In this document: positions 12,766-20,940 of the stretch, piece by piece
Layout of the letters: each line of letters starts with the position of its first letter
Position numbering within the stretch: position 1 is the stretch's first letter
IMG/VR virus record: IMGVR_UViG_3300012210_000017
Location: 1-28,050 of that record
Length of the DNA: 28,050 nucleotides
From: a virus
Reading direction: 5' to 3' (one strand)
The notes under the pieces: generated by a model
Told to the model about the DNA's origin: nothing
Database searches by the model: none
What the model saw: the letters and a program-made list of their open reading frames with translations, nothing else
Program-made: the position numbers and the translations under genes

Positions 12766-14522
12766 GCCGGTGCGCCGCGGCCCTTGCCGTTCGGCTTGGC
12801 GCCGGGCTCCGGCATTCCCATCTGCTGGCGCTTCAGCGCGGCTTGCGCGGCGCGCTTCTGCTTGGCGCGCAGACCGTGGATCAGGTTGTCGCGATTCGGC
12901 GGGTTGAGCAGCCGGATCAGGTTTTCCTGGTCGATCGCCTGCGCCTTGAACAAGAGTGCCGCCAGCTCCTTGCTGTCATCGGCGAACAGCGGCGAGTGCG
13001 AGTGACCGGCAACCTTGAGCGAATAGCGGCCATGCATGTTGGCGTAGAAGAAGGGATCGCCCGGCTTGCCGTCTTCCTTCGGGTCCGGCGTGATCGCCTC
13101 GTCGTTGTTGCGCATGTTGAGCTTGAACGCGAGATTGCCGAGGCGGACGAGCGGCGACTCCAGCCGGATGGCGGCCTTCTTGATCCGACCTGATCCGGTG
13201 GTCGCGAGCTGCTTGGCGTGGCCGCGCGAGCGCACGCCGGCCTCGCCCTTGCCCTCGATGGTCTGGGTAAGACCCGAGGCTTCGATGAAGAGATTCCCGA
13301 TCGACATGTAGTCGGCGAAGATGTCGGGCGGCATCTCGGGGTAGAGTTCCTTGATCTGGGCCTGCGGAAGCTGGTCCATGACCCACGTATCCTCGCCGCC
13401 GAACGCCTCCATCTTCTCGTCCGACAGGCCCATGAACCCGCTTCCAACCCGCGGCGGATAGGCCTGGCGGCCGAGGATGTCGTGGATCTGCTCCAGCCGC
13501 TCGTTCGACCAGTTCTGCAAGGGAATTAGCGATTCGATATGGGCCTTTCCCCAGAAATATTCGTACGCGTCGTACGGCCGAACCAGCGTGTAGGGGTGCT
13601 CGCGCGGGAAGAATGGATTGCAGGACGTGTTGTAGAACGGCTCCTGCTGCGCGCGTTGGGCACCGAACTGCTTGGCGTTCTTGAGCGCTGATATGGTGGC
13701 CTTGGAATCCGAGATGATGGTGTCGGGGTCGACGATGAAGAACACCCGGTAGTCGCTTAGCTCGTCATCCCAGATCGTCAGCTCGTGGAAGGGGACAAGC
13801 GGGCGATCGACCTTGGCGTGATACGAGGGCCGCGCGATGTAGGAGGGATTGAGCGAGCCGGTGACATTGCCGGCGAGGTTCTCCCCGCCGGTCGAAGCAA
13901 TGATCATACGGGTGATCATCTCCGGGAACGGTGATTCGAACGGCGTGTTGACGACGTTGAGCTTGTCGATCTTGCCCGAGAGGCCGGCGCGCGCCAGGCG
14001 CTGGCACGCATTGTCATAATCGATGTGATAGGTGTGAACCATGGCCGGCTGGGATTCGAGCTCGGTGATCTCCTCCGAGAACACGCCGAACTGCCACGGC
14101 ATCACGATCTTGCAGGTCGCATCCTCGTTGATGTCGGACCATCCGATTTTCAGGATCATCGAGTCGTAGACGAGGCTTCCGATGATGGCGTCGCCGAAGA
14201 AGTCGAACAGCCCGGCATCGCGGAAATCGTCGTTGAACGAATCCTGCGCGGCCATGTACTGCTTGACCATCTCGTCCGGCGAGTTGAGCGGCGCCGAGAG
14301 CGCGAACTGCGCGTGATCCTGCGAATAGAGGAACGAGGACACAAGATCGAGATGCGACTCGATGCGGTTGTAGAGGATGTCCTGGTCGGACGCGGATCCG
14401 TAGAGCCAGAACTGGCGGCGGCGGTCGTAGAGGTCCTTGCGATCCTTGCGCGACTTCAGGCAGACATCCAAGGTCCAACGGATGAACTCCGGCAGTTTCG
14501 CGGGATCGTCCGGGATAATCAT
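12762..14522 (-). CDS. phage portal protein
   Basis: 586 residues, a normal portal length. Features: an N-terminal RKDLYDRRRQFWLYG clip-type region, SHLDLVSSFLYSQ, central GLFDFFGDAIIGSLVYDS, HPYTLVRPYDAYEYFWGKAH, then ESLIPLQNWSNERLEQIHD, which resembles the long stem helix of portals, and a disordered Pro/Gly/Lys tail. It forms the twelve-subunit ring through which DNA enters. It lies between terminase and capsid as expected but on the minus strand, coupled by ATGA to the zinc-ribbon gene at 15004. This inversion is unusual. Confidence 0.88.
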   Translation of the reverse strand: MIIPDDPAKLPEFIRWTLDVCLKSRKDRKDLYDRRRQFWLYGSASDQDILYNRIESHLDLVSSFLYSQDHAQFALSAPLNSPDEMVKQYMAAQDSFNDDFRDAGLFDFFGDAIIGSLVYDSMILKIGWSDINEDATCKIVMPWQFGVFSEEITELESQPAMVHTYHIDYDNACQRLARAGLSGKIDKLNVVNTPFESPFPEMITRMIIASTGGENLAGNVTGSLNPSYIARPSYHAKVDRPLVPFHELTIWDDELSDYRVFFIVDPDTIISDSKATISALKNAKQFGAQRAQQEPFYNTSCNPFFPREHPYTLVRPYDAYEYFWGKAHIESLIPLQNWSNERLEQIHDILGRQAYPPRVGSGFMGLSDEKMEAFGGEDTWVMDQLPQAQIKELYPEMPPDIFADYMSIGNLFIEASGLTQTIEGKGEAGVRSRGHAKQLATTGSGRIKKAAIRLESPLVRLGNLAFKLNMRNNDEAITPDPKEDGKPGDPFFYANMHGRYSLKVAGHSHSPLFADDSKELAALLFKAQAIDQENLIRLLNPPNRDNLIHGLRAKQKRAAQAALKRQQMGMPEPGAKPNGKGRGAPA

Positions 14523-15004
14523 GCCTTGTGAGACCCCTCAAACGCGGTGTTGCTGCGCATGTTTGGGAGGCCCTTTAATGCACCGGGTCCGAGAGCTTGC
14601 CCGATTCCGGCGCTGGCCTTGACGTTGAAATGATTCGTGGTCGGGACGCACTGCGCGCCCGAGGGGTTCTCGTTCGTCATGGATGAGCGTGGGTCGACCT
14701 GCGCCGCGAAGCCGCCGAAATTGATGGGTTGGCTCGCTCCAGGGGCGGCTTGCGGCAGACGCACCTTCTTGGCCGCACGCCCCTCCTCACCGGAGTTCAT
14801 GTCGCCCATCCGGAAGATGTCGGCGAGCGCGCGCAGCTCAGTGTCTGCCGATTTGGCCGCGCCGCCGATATGGCCGCCGTTTGGTCTCCAGGAAACCCTC
14901 ACGCACTTGCATTTCGGGCATTCCGGGTTTGGTTCGTATGAATCAAACCACGCCGCGCAGGCGCGATTTTCGCAAATCCATGAGCGTTGGATGCCAATCG
15001 ACAT
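14519..15004 (-). CDS. zinc-ribbon protein preceding the portal
   Basis: 161 residues. The N-terminus has C11-x4-C16 and C29-x2-C32-x-C34 (WICENRACAAWF, PECPKCKC), a rubredoxin-like ribbon. The remaining 120 residues are low-complexity and likely disordered. ATGA-coupled to the portal, so it may be a portal-associated or assembly factor (inference from position). The ATG lacks a ribosome site and lies six bases after a -10 candidate. Confidence 0.72.
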   Translation of the reverse strand: MSIGIQRSWICENRACAAWFDSYEPNPECPKCKCVRVSWRPNGGHIGGAAKSADTELRALADIFRMGDMNSGEEGRAAKKVRLPQAAPGASQPINFGGFAAQVDPRSSMTNENPSGAQCVPTTNHFNVKASAGIGQALGPGALKGLPNMRSNTAFEGSHKA

Positions 15005-15010
15005 GTCGCC

Positions 15011-15039
15011 ATTTAAGGCAGAACGCCGCCTATCCGCAA
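15011..15039 (-). promoter_or_regulatory. promoter candidate for the portal operon
   Basis: On the minus strand: TTGCGG (15039-15034), 17 bases, TTAAAT (15016-15011), then six bases to the ATG at 15004, so a leaderless message is predicted. Confidence 0.55.
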
Positions 15040-15060
15040 GAAGCGTGTTTCTTGAGGCAG

Positions 15061-15089
15061 TTGACAGGGGAACCTACGGTGATCTATCA
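15061..15089 (+). promoter_or_regulatory. promoter candidate for the structural operon
   Basis: TTGACA (15061-15066), 17 bases, CTATCA (15084-15089), then eight bases to the ATG at 15098, which has no Shine-Dalgarno. Probably the main promoter of the long plus-strand virion operon. Confidence 0.62.
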
Positions 15090-15097
15090 AGTTCGCC

Positions 15098-15550
15098 ATG
15101 CCCGATCCGCAATCCCCTCTCTCAGCCCCGCCTGAACCGCCCGGCGGCGGCATGCCGGGTGCTGGCGGCCCGGGCGCGGCGGTGCCAAAATCGCCGATCG
15201 GCGGTCCCGGGGGGCCGGGGGGCTCGCCGATGCTCTCGCCCGGCGGCGGCGCCGGCAACAAGGCGGCGGCCATGCAGCAGGTCAAGGTCGTCATTCCGGC
15301 CCTGCTGATGGCCTCGATGGCCTTCGAGTCCGGCTCGAAAGAGCAGCAGGCGCTGCTGCGCGCCATCCAGTCGCTCAATCCGATCTTTGGCAAGGCAGAA
15401 GGCGCCAACATGGTCCCGGCGGGCCTTGTCTCGCTCGCGCAAGCCAGCAAACAGGGGCCGCTCAGTGCGGCCCCGCCGCCTGGCCTGGTCAGCAACAACT
15501 CACCGCCGCCCGGCATGGGCGGTCCTCCCGGCGAGGGAGCCGCGGCATGA
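15098..15550 (+). CDS. Pro/Gly-rich hypothetical virion-region protein, 150 residues
   Basis: First gene of the structural operon. Both ends are Pro/Gly-rich and disordered; the middle (QQVKVVIPALLMASMAFESG and QQALLRAIQSLNPIFGK) is helical. Possibly an assembly factor; no family recognised. The start lacks a ribosome site and sits close to the candidate promoter. Confidence 0.72.
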   Translation: MPDPQSPLSAPPEPPGGGMPGAGGPGAAVPKSPIGGPGGPGGSPMLSPGGGAGNKAAAMQQVKVVIPALLMASMAFESGSKEQQALLRAIQSLNPIFGKAEGANMVPAGLVSLAQASKQGPLSAAPPPGLVSNNSPPPGMGGPPGEGAAA

Positions 15551-15581
15551 CTTCCAAGAGCCTATAGAAGGATATTCTAAA

Positions 15582-15791
15582 ATGGACTATCTCAGGCCTA
15601 AGGTCAGAACAGGAAACCTCTCCACGCGCTCCATGGAGAATGGAATCTTCAAAAATCCTCCGGTCTACACCCAGCTCGGCGGCTTCACGTCGAGCACGAA
15701 GCTGACCGACCCGTCCGGCCACCGCTACAAGACCGGCGGCATGACGCTGGAGCGAGGCGGACCGAGCGCGCAGCGCGGAAAGCCCATCTGA
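15582..15791 (+). CDS. hypothetical protein, 69 residues
   Basis: AGAAGGA about nine bases before the ATG at 15582 selects this start over longer in-frame ones. The product starts MDYLRPKVRTGNLSTRSM and is polar, Gly- and Thr-rich. Likely a minor virion-region protein. No family recognised. Confidence 0.7.
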   Translation: MDYLRPKVRTGNLSTRSMENGIFKNPPVYTQLGGFTSSTKLTDPSGHRYKTGGMTLERGGPSAQRGKPI

Positions 15792-15794
15792 TCC

Positions 15795-16349
15795 ATGCCC
15801 GAGCTCCAGCGCACCAAACGCGGCCTCGATCTGGCGACCGCCGCCGATCTCGCCGACCTGTTCCACGAACTCAGCCACGACCCGAAGACGCGCAAGATGA
15901 TGGCCGCGGCGGTGAAGGCCGCCAAGCCGGGCTCGTCCTATGAGCAGGCCTTCTCGGACATCGCCGTGGAGGATCGTTTCGAGGCCTTCAAGGCCGACCA
16001 GGAGCAGAAGGAACTTAAGCGCCAGAACGACGAGATCCTGGCGCGGATGAACGCGAGCCGCGCCGCGCTATTGTCCGGCGGGCCCGACGGGAAGGGCCGC
16101 AAGTACGAAGAGGCCGATGTCAAGAAGATCCAGGAGCTGATGCAGCGCAAGGGCATCAGCGACTACGACGATGGCGCGACGCTTTACGCCGCTACACAGC
16201 CGCCGCTCGATCCGAACCCGAACCGGGAGATTCCGGAGCACGGCGCGACCTGGGAAATGCCCGAGTTCGCCAAGTATGCGCCGGACCCGAACAAGGCCGC
16301 GCGCGACACCGCGACATCGATGATCACCGAATTCATGAGGAAGAGGTAA
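15795..16349 (+). CDS. putative scaffold-like protein before the capsid gene
   Basis: 184 residues, mainly charged helix, including a coiled-coil segment (EDRFEAFKADQEQKELKRQN). It lies immediately before the major capsid gene, the usual place of a scaffold in short-tailed phages, and its composition (Lys/Glu/Ala-rich, no Cys) fits. The call is by position and composition only. Confidence 0.68.
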   Translation: MPELQRTKRGLDLATAADLADLFHELSHDPKTRKMMAAAVKAAKPGSSYEQAFSDIAVEDRFEAFKADQEQKELKRQNDEILARMNASRAALLSGGPDGKGRKYEEADVKKIQELMQRKGISDYDDGATLYAATQPPLDPNPNREIPEHGATWEMPEFAKYAPDPNKAARDTATSMITEFMRKR

Positions 16350-16353
16350 GTAG

Positions 16354-17364
16354 ATGCCGCAACTTGGCTCAGGCATTATCCCGGCTTCGGGCGCAATCGC
16401 GGCAGAACTATCCTCGGTGGTTCGCCGGGCCTACATGCCGCGCGTTTACGTGCAGCTCTGGAAATCCGCGCCGCTGATCGCGGCTCTCCTCGCCTCGGCG
16501 CAGGTCGCCTCCGGTGGCCTCTCCCCGATCACGGCGCCGCTGCAGGGCGCGCCGATGGTGTCGGGACAGTGGGTCGACTATTCCGGCTCGTTCCAGCAGC
16601 CCGGCGTGCAGCCCGGTATTCAGAACGCCGAATTCAACCTCAAGGCCTTCGTCTCGACGATCCCCTTCCTCGGCATGGAAGGCCTGGTCCAGCTCGATTA
16701 CTCGGTGGTGCCGCTGATCGAAGCGCGCATGAACGATTCCACCAACGTCACGATCGACACCTTTGCGACCTCCTTGTTCAACAACGTGGCCAATCAGCAG
16801 CAGCTGATCGGACTTCCGGCCGCGATCGACGACGGCAGCTTCGCGGTGAGCTACGGCGGGGTGTCGCGCACCGCCAACCCGTTCTGGAAATCGACCTATG
16901 TGCACGGCGCCGGCAACGTCACGCCGACGCGAAACCTGATGCTGCAGTACATCTCGCAGGTCTCCAAGACCACGGGCGAGATGCCGACCATCGGCATCAT
17001 GGGCTTCGGAACGTGGACACTGCTGGCGCAGGATTTCACTTCACAGGAGCGCTACAACATCACGCCCGGCAACGCGTTCGGCGCCGACAAGAAGGCGGAA
17101 GCGCTGTTCCGCGCGCTCGATGTCGCCGGCGTGCCGTTCTATGCCGATCCGTACTGCCCCGAGGGCGTGCTGTATCTGATCAACACCAACTATCTCTCGC
17201 TCTTCCTGCATGAGCGGGCCGCGTTTTCGTTCACCGGGTTCGAATCCACGTTGCCGAACAACCAGCTAGGCTACATTGGGGCGATCCTGAGCCTTTTGGA
17301 GCTGGTTGACGTGAAATGCAAGGCCCACGGCAAGTTCGATGGGCTCGCGTTCCTGAACATCTGA
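16354..17364 (+). CDS. phage major capsid protein
   Basis: 336 residues, within the range of HK97-fold capsid proteins. Recognisable parts: an N-terminal AELSSVVRRAYMPRVYVQLW region, MVSGQWVDYSGSFQQPG, and the central LIGLPAAIDDGSFAVSYGGV followed by SRTANPFWKS (about residues 151-180), a pattern shared by many phage capsid proteins. The C-terminus (ALDVAGVPFYADPYCPEGVL, YLINTNYLSLFLH) fits the fold. AAGAGG seven bases before the ATG. It follows the scaffold candidate and precedes the decoration-type genes. Confidence 0.9.
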   Translation: MPQLGSGIIPASGAIAAELSSVVRRAYMPRVYVQLWKSAPLIAALLASAQVASGGLSPITAPLQGAPMVSGQWVDYSGSFQQPGVQPGIQNAEFNLKAFVSTIPFLGMEGLVQLDYSVVPLIEARMNDSTNVTIDTFATSLFNNVANQQQLIGLPAAIDDGSFAVSYGGVSRTANPFWKSTYVHGAGNVTPTRNLMLQYISQVSKTTGEMPTIGIMGFGTWTLLAQDFTSQERYNITPGNAFGADKKAEALFRALDVAGVPFYADPYCPEGVLYLINTNYLSLFLHERAAFSFTGFESTLPNNQLGYIGAILSLLELVDVKCKAHGKFDGLAFLNI

Positions 17365-17374
17365 GGTCGTATCC

Positions 17375-18556
17375 ATGCCCAGAATTGGCGGCGCATACCC
17401 GTTTCCCTCCGCTCAGGTCGCCGAGGGCGGCGGCATCATCGTGATGCCCTCGGGCGGCGTCAACTACATGCAGCCCGGCGAGTGGGCGGTGACGACCGGA
17501 TCGACCACGGTGTTGCAGTGGTGGGACCCGATCAACCAGACGTGGCGCGGCTATCAGGATCCGGCCGGCGATGGTCAGTACATATCCTCGGACGGCTACA
17601 ATTACCGGCTCATCAACCTGTCGGGCACCGTGACGGGGGCTGCGATCACCGCAGCCGGATCCGGCGGCACCAACGGCATCGGCGCAACGGCGACGGGCAC
17701 CACCGTGGTCCTGACCGGGCCCACCGCGGGCATCGGCGCGACCGCCTATGCGATCGTCGGCGGCTCGGTTCAGGCTCCGACCATCACGCAGGCCGGCTCC
17801 GGCTTTGTGCAGCCGCCCCTGATCGTGATCGATCCGCCGCCGCCCGGTGGCGTGCAGGCCACGGCGGTTGCGACGCTGTCGGCCTCCGGCACGATTTCGG
17901 CCATCACCATGGTCAATGTCGGCGCCGGCTATGCGGCCTCGCCGACATTCTATGTCATCCCCCAGCTCGGCTACTACGCGGGCGGGCCGTCCGGGTCGTT
18001 TGCCGCGGCGGCAAGCCCCGCGCCCGGCCTCGTATTCCCGGCCAACGCCGTGCCCGGCAACCAGAACATCGGCGCGACGGGCACGCAGCTGACCTCGCAG
18101 GCCCTGACCGGCTCCGGCACCCTGACCGGAATCGTCATCGTGATCGGCGGCACCAACTACAGCGGGACCACGATTCCGACCGTGACTATCGCAGGCGGCG
18201 GCCTGGTCGGCGCGACCGCGATCGCGATCATGTCGCTGTCCCTGATCTCGGTGACGCTCGGCTCCGGCGGGTCGGGCTATGGCGCGGGCGCCGCGCCGCT
18301 GTTCGAAACCTCGCTCGGTCTCGTGGCCGCCTCCTCCAACAACAACGTGTTCGTGCCGCGTCCCGGTCGCGGCGTCGCCGTGGTCACGGGCGGCGCGGTC
18401 GCCTCGTTCACGATCGAGGACAACGGCTTCGGTTTCCAGAAGGTGCCGACGGTGGCCGTGATCAACGCGTCCGCAATCGCCGCGACGCAGGCCACCGGAA
18501 CGGCCGTGGTCGGCGGCGTCAACGACACCTCCATCCTCCAACCGCGGGTTCAATAA
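17375..18556 (+). CDS. Gly-rich beta-repeat virion protein, likely decoration or fibre
   Basis: 393 residues. The first 80 residues are a distinct domain (GGGIIVMPSGGVNYMQPGEW, TVLQWWDPINQTWRGYQ). The rest consists of degenerate repeats of about 40-45 residues with the pattern G-x-G-[YF]-x3-P-x-[VI] followed by GGxxGATA, for example AGSGFVQPPLIVI and GGTNYSGTTIPTVTIAGGG. The same module occurs in genes 20941 and 22094. Position right after the capsid suggests a capsid decoration protein or head fibre. GAGG eight bases before the ATG. A long overlapping frame is a shadow. Confidence 0.78.
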   Translation: MPRIGGAYPFPSAQVAEGGGIIVMPSGGVNYMQPGEWAVTTGSTTVLQWWDPINQTWRGYQDPAGDGQYISSDGYNYRLINLSGTVTGAAITAAGSGGTNGIGATATGTTVVLTGPTAGIGATAYAIVGGSVQAPTITQAGSGFVQPPLIVIDPPPPGGVQATAVATLSASGTISAITMVNVGAGYAASPTFYVIPQLGYYAGGPSGSFAAAASPAPGLVFPANAVPGNQNIGATGTQLTSQALTGSGTLTGIVIVIGGTNYSGTTIPTVTIAGGGLVGATAIAIMSLSLISVTLGSGGSGYGAGAAPLFETSLGLVAASSNNNVFVPRPGRGVAVVTGGAVASFTIEDNGFGFQKVPTVAVINASAIAATQATGTAVVGGVNDTSILQPRVQ

Positions 18557-18759
18557 TGGCGCATCACCGGAGCGACGCGGTCAAGGCCGCGATCAAGGCG
18601 GCCAATGAGGCGGGATCGAGTGAAGGGCTGACAGATATTGATCTGCAGGCCCACGTGTTTCTTGCGGCGTTCGATGCGGCCATTGCCGCTACGGATGTTG
18701 CTCCGGATGAGCCTCCGGCGGCTGAGGTCGACACGACAAAGACGGGAGGACCCTCATGA
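18556..18759 (+). CDS. hypothetical protein, 67 residues
   Basis: Start MAHHRSDAVKAAIKAANEAG at 18556 shares a base with the previous stop (TAATG). Acidic, Ala-rich and helical. An in-frame open stretch extending far upstream is a shadow of the repeat gene. Ends with an ATGA overlap. No family recognised. Confidence 0.74.
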   Translation: MAHHRSDAVKAAIKAANEAGSSEGLTDIDLQAHVFLAAFDAAIAATDVAPDEPPAAEVDTTKTGGPS

Positions 18760-18944
18760 CTCAATATGTGATTGGCAACGGCTTGGCCGGCGCGGGATCG
18801 CTTGATGTCATCGAGCTTCGCGTGATCTCCAACCTCTTGCAGCGCGAAATGTCGAGCCAATCTCAAGGCGATGATTTGCGCGTGCTTCGAAACGACCAGG
18901 CCTTTGAGCTCGGTTTCGTCCCGCCGGTGGTTCCCGGCAACTGA
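18756..18944 (+). CDS. hypothetical protein, 62 residues
   Basis: Starts MTQYVIGNGLAGAGSLDVIE with an ATGA overlap, and ends FELGFVPPVVPGN. Possible small virion protein. Followed by a small hairpin. Confidence 0.7.
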   Translation: MTQYVIGNGLAGAGSLDVIELRVISNLLQREMSSQSQGDDLRVLRNDQAFELGFVPPVVPGN

Positions 18945-18945
18945 T

Positions 18946-18963
18946 CCCGCGCGTCTCAGCGGG
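18946..18963. other. small hairpin between virion genes
   Basis: CCCGC, eight bases, GCGGG, directly after the stop at 18944 and before the ribosome site of the gene at 18982. No T tract, so not a convincing terminator; it may affect mRNA stability. Confidence 0.3.
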
Positions 18964-18981
18964 TAACAATGGAGAGAGAGA

Positions 18982-19596
18982 ATGCCGGTTATCTTTGGCC
19001 AAGTTGGCGCGCCCAGCAACACGTCGGCTGCTGACGGTTCGAATCAGCCCATCCTGCAGGGCAAGGCGGCGGAAGGTATTGTCGCCGAGCTGCACGGAAA
19101 GTTCTACACCGCCGCCTATCGCAACCGCCTGTTTTTCGGTTCGGCCTTGATTGCCGGCGTCACCATCCCGGTCAACACCACCACCGCGCCGACCTTCACG
19201 CTGTTCAATCCGCTCGGTTCCGGCGTCAACCTTGAGCTGGCGTCTCTCGATATCGGATGGCCTGCCGGCGCAACGACCGTGGTTGGCACGATTCTTGGAT
19301 CAGTCTCGACGCAGACTCCGACCTCCACCACCGCTGGCGGTACCACGATCGCAGTCCCGATCGGCGCTGGCGGCGTGGCCCAAGCCAAGCTGTTCACCGC
19401 GGCAACTATCAGCGCGATTACCACCCACATCCCGCTGATTACGCTGTCGACGGTAACGGAGACCATGAACCCGGCACACGTCGACTTCGATGGCAGGATT
19501 GTAATCGCCCCTGGCGGCCTCATCACCCTGACCTCAACTCCTGTCCAGACTGGCGTCGCCATTCCCAGCTTCTGCTGGGCCGAATGGCCGCAGTAA
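18982..19596 (+). CDS. virion structural protein, probably decoration type, 204 residues
   Basis: GGAGAGAG precedes the ATG. The protein is almost entirely beta-type: Thr, Ala, Val and Gly with few charges (TTTAPTFTLFNPLGSGVNLE, TTIAVPIGAGGVAQ). It ends SFCWAEWPQ. I recall similar proteins downstream of capsid genes in phages of alphaproteobacteria, without known function. Its size and composition fit a capsid-surface or neck protein. Confidence 0.75.
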   Translation: MPVIFGQVGAPSNTSAADGSNQPILQGKAAEGIVAELHGKFYTAAYRNRLFFGSALIAGVTIPVNTTTAPTFTLFNPLGSGVNLELASLDIGWPAGATTVVGTILGSVSTQTPTSTTAGGTTIAVPIGAGGVAQAKLFTAATISAITTHIPLITLSTVTETMNPAHVDFDGRIVIAPGGLITLTSTPVQTGVAIPSFCWAEWPQ

Positions 19597-19609
19597 ACGA
19601 GGTGATGTG

Positions 19610-19915
19610 ATGGCCCTCCACGGACAGTCTCTCAACGCTGCGACCACAACCGGTCCGGGGACGGCCATCCATTTCGACGTGCCGAATTTCTGGCACAGCA
19701 TGTGGATTCAAACTACAGGCTCTCCGGATACGGCAGCTGTTGTGGTTGAGGGCACCTTGAACGGGACAGATTGGTTTTTTCTGTTTCAGGTCACTGCCCC
19801 AGCCACCATAGCCGGCACCGGCTCTGTATTTCCGGTCATTGCAATTCGCGCCAACCTCATCACCTTGGCTGGCGGAACATCGCCAACCGTAACCGTCTGG
19901 TTAGCGGCAGCATAG
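19610..19915 (+). CDS. small beta-rich virion protein, 101 residues
   Basis: ATG at 19610 with GAGGTG upstream; a GTG at 19607 is in frame. The product is beta-sandwich-like (AIHFDVPNFWHSMWIQTTG, AAVVVEGTLNGTDWFFLFQV). Such short domains often sit on capsids or tails. No family assigned. Confidence 0.72.
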   Translation: MALHGQSLNAATTTGPGTAIHFDVPNFWHSMWIQTTGSPDTAAVVVEGTLNGTDWFFLFQVTAPATIAGTGSVFPVIAIRANLITLAGGTSPTVTVWLAAA

Positions 19916-19924
19916 GATACGAAC

Positions 19925-20260
19925 ATGGCCGCCACAGGCGCAACACTGCCCGTCGCATGGGGCACCCCGGTCGGATTGACCTCGGGTGCCGTCCTGCCTT
20001 CGAATCCGTCGCGATCCGCGCTGGTCTTCCGCAACGTGTCGACCAGCGTCTCGATCGCGATCATCCCGGCACTGGCCAACATCGCGACGGTGCAGGGGGC
20101 TTATGTCGGATCGAGCGTCGGCGTCGCCATTATCAACGGCGCAGGGTCGATCACCCTGCAGCCGGGCGATATCTTCATCATCGATACGCTCCAATGCACC
20201 ACGGCGTGGAACGGCATCTCGTCGGGCACCGGCGGCAATCTTACCATTCTGGAGTCCTGA
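19925..20260 (+). CDS. small beta-rich virion protein, 111 residues
   Basis: AGGA about eight bases before the ATG. The product contains SRSALVFRNVSTSVSIAIIP and a central GSITLQPGDIFIIDTLQ, a pattern typical of short phage structural beta-domains. It may be related in fold to the gene before it. Confidence 0.72.
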   Translation: MAATGATLPVAWGTPVGLTSGAVLPSNPSRSALVFRNVSTSVSIAIIPALANIATVQGAYVGSSVGVAIINGAGSITLQPGDIFIIDTLQCTTAWNGISSGTGGNLTILES

Positions 20261-20261
20261 C

Positions 20262-20483
20262 ATGCCGCATCGCTACACGACCGAAGAGCGCTACCTCGGC
20301 GATTACGGCGAGGATCGGCTCTCACCGAAGATCACAAACACCGAGCTTGGCAAGAAGCTGAGGCCGCCGCATACGCCCAACCCGAGCGTGCGAGAGACCA
20401 CCGGCGGGCGCGGCGCGATGTGGGAGCAGGAGCAGGGCCGCCGCAAGCGCACCATGCTGCCCGGCCGCTTCTTCAAGGATTGA
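20262..20483 (+). CDS. basic hypothetical protein, 73 residues
   Basis: GGAG at the end of the preceding gene is seven bases before the ATG at 20262. The product begins MPHRYTTEERYLGDYGEDRL and is polar and basic with an RRKRTMLPGRFFKD end. Looks disordered. Function unknown. Confidence 0.72.
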   Translation: MPHRYTTEERYLGDYGEDRLSPKITNTELGKKLRPPHTPNPSVRETTGGRGAMWEQEQGRRKRTMLPGRFFKD

Positions 20484-20487
20484 AGCC

Positions 20488-20937
20488 ATGGAACGACCCG
20501 ACCTCGGCGCGCCCGATCTGCGAATCCACTACATCAAGGTGACGAATAACCTCGATGTGCCCTTTACCGATCGGTGGGACGGCATCCCAATTCAGCTGGG
20601 GCCCGGCAAGTCCGACAATTTCCAGCTCGAGATGGCGAACCACTTCTTCGGCTATTTCTACGGCGTCGATCGCGAAGTGATGTTCCGCCATACCTGCAAG
20701 CGTCAGGGCTGGAACACGATCTTGCATCTCAAGGTCGGCGATAACGGCAAGTCTCTGGCGCAGGACATGTTCGACAAGATCGAAATCAAGCCGGTGGTCT
20801 ACAAGATGGTGGAGGTTGCCGCCCCGGATATCGACGCGCCGATCCCGGCCGATCCGGAAGTGCCGAAAGAGATGCCCAAGGAGACGATTGCGGCCGGTGA
20901 CGACGACCTGCCCGCGCGCAAGCCGAGGGGCAAATGA
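20488..20937 (+). CDS. hypothetical virion-region protein, 149 residues
   Basis: AAGGA eight bases before the ATG. The N-terminal 110 residues are a folded beta-rich domain (LRIHYIKVTNNLDVPFTDRW, HFFGYFYGVDREVMFRH). The C-terminal 40 are an acidic Pro-rich tail. It precedes the adaptor gene. No family recognised. Confidence 0.75.
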   Translation: MERPDLGAPDLRIHYIKVTNNLDVPFTDRWDGIPIQLGPGKSDNFQLEMANHFFGYFYGVDREVMFRHTCKRQGWNTILHLKVGDNGKSLAQDMFDKIEIKPVVYKMVEVAAPDIDAPIPADPEVPKEMPKETIAAGDDDLPARKPRGK

Positions 20938-20940
20938 TGG

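Noticed and set aside
17231-18553. 440-codon antisense frame and 425-codon overlapping frame at the Gly-rich repeat gene
   Set aside because: Both are shadows created by repetitive GC-rich codons. Only the last 67 codons of the second frame, from 18556, form a real gene.
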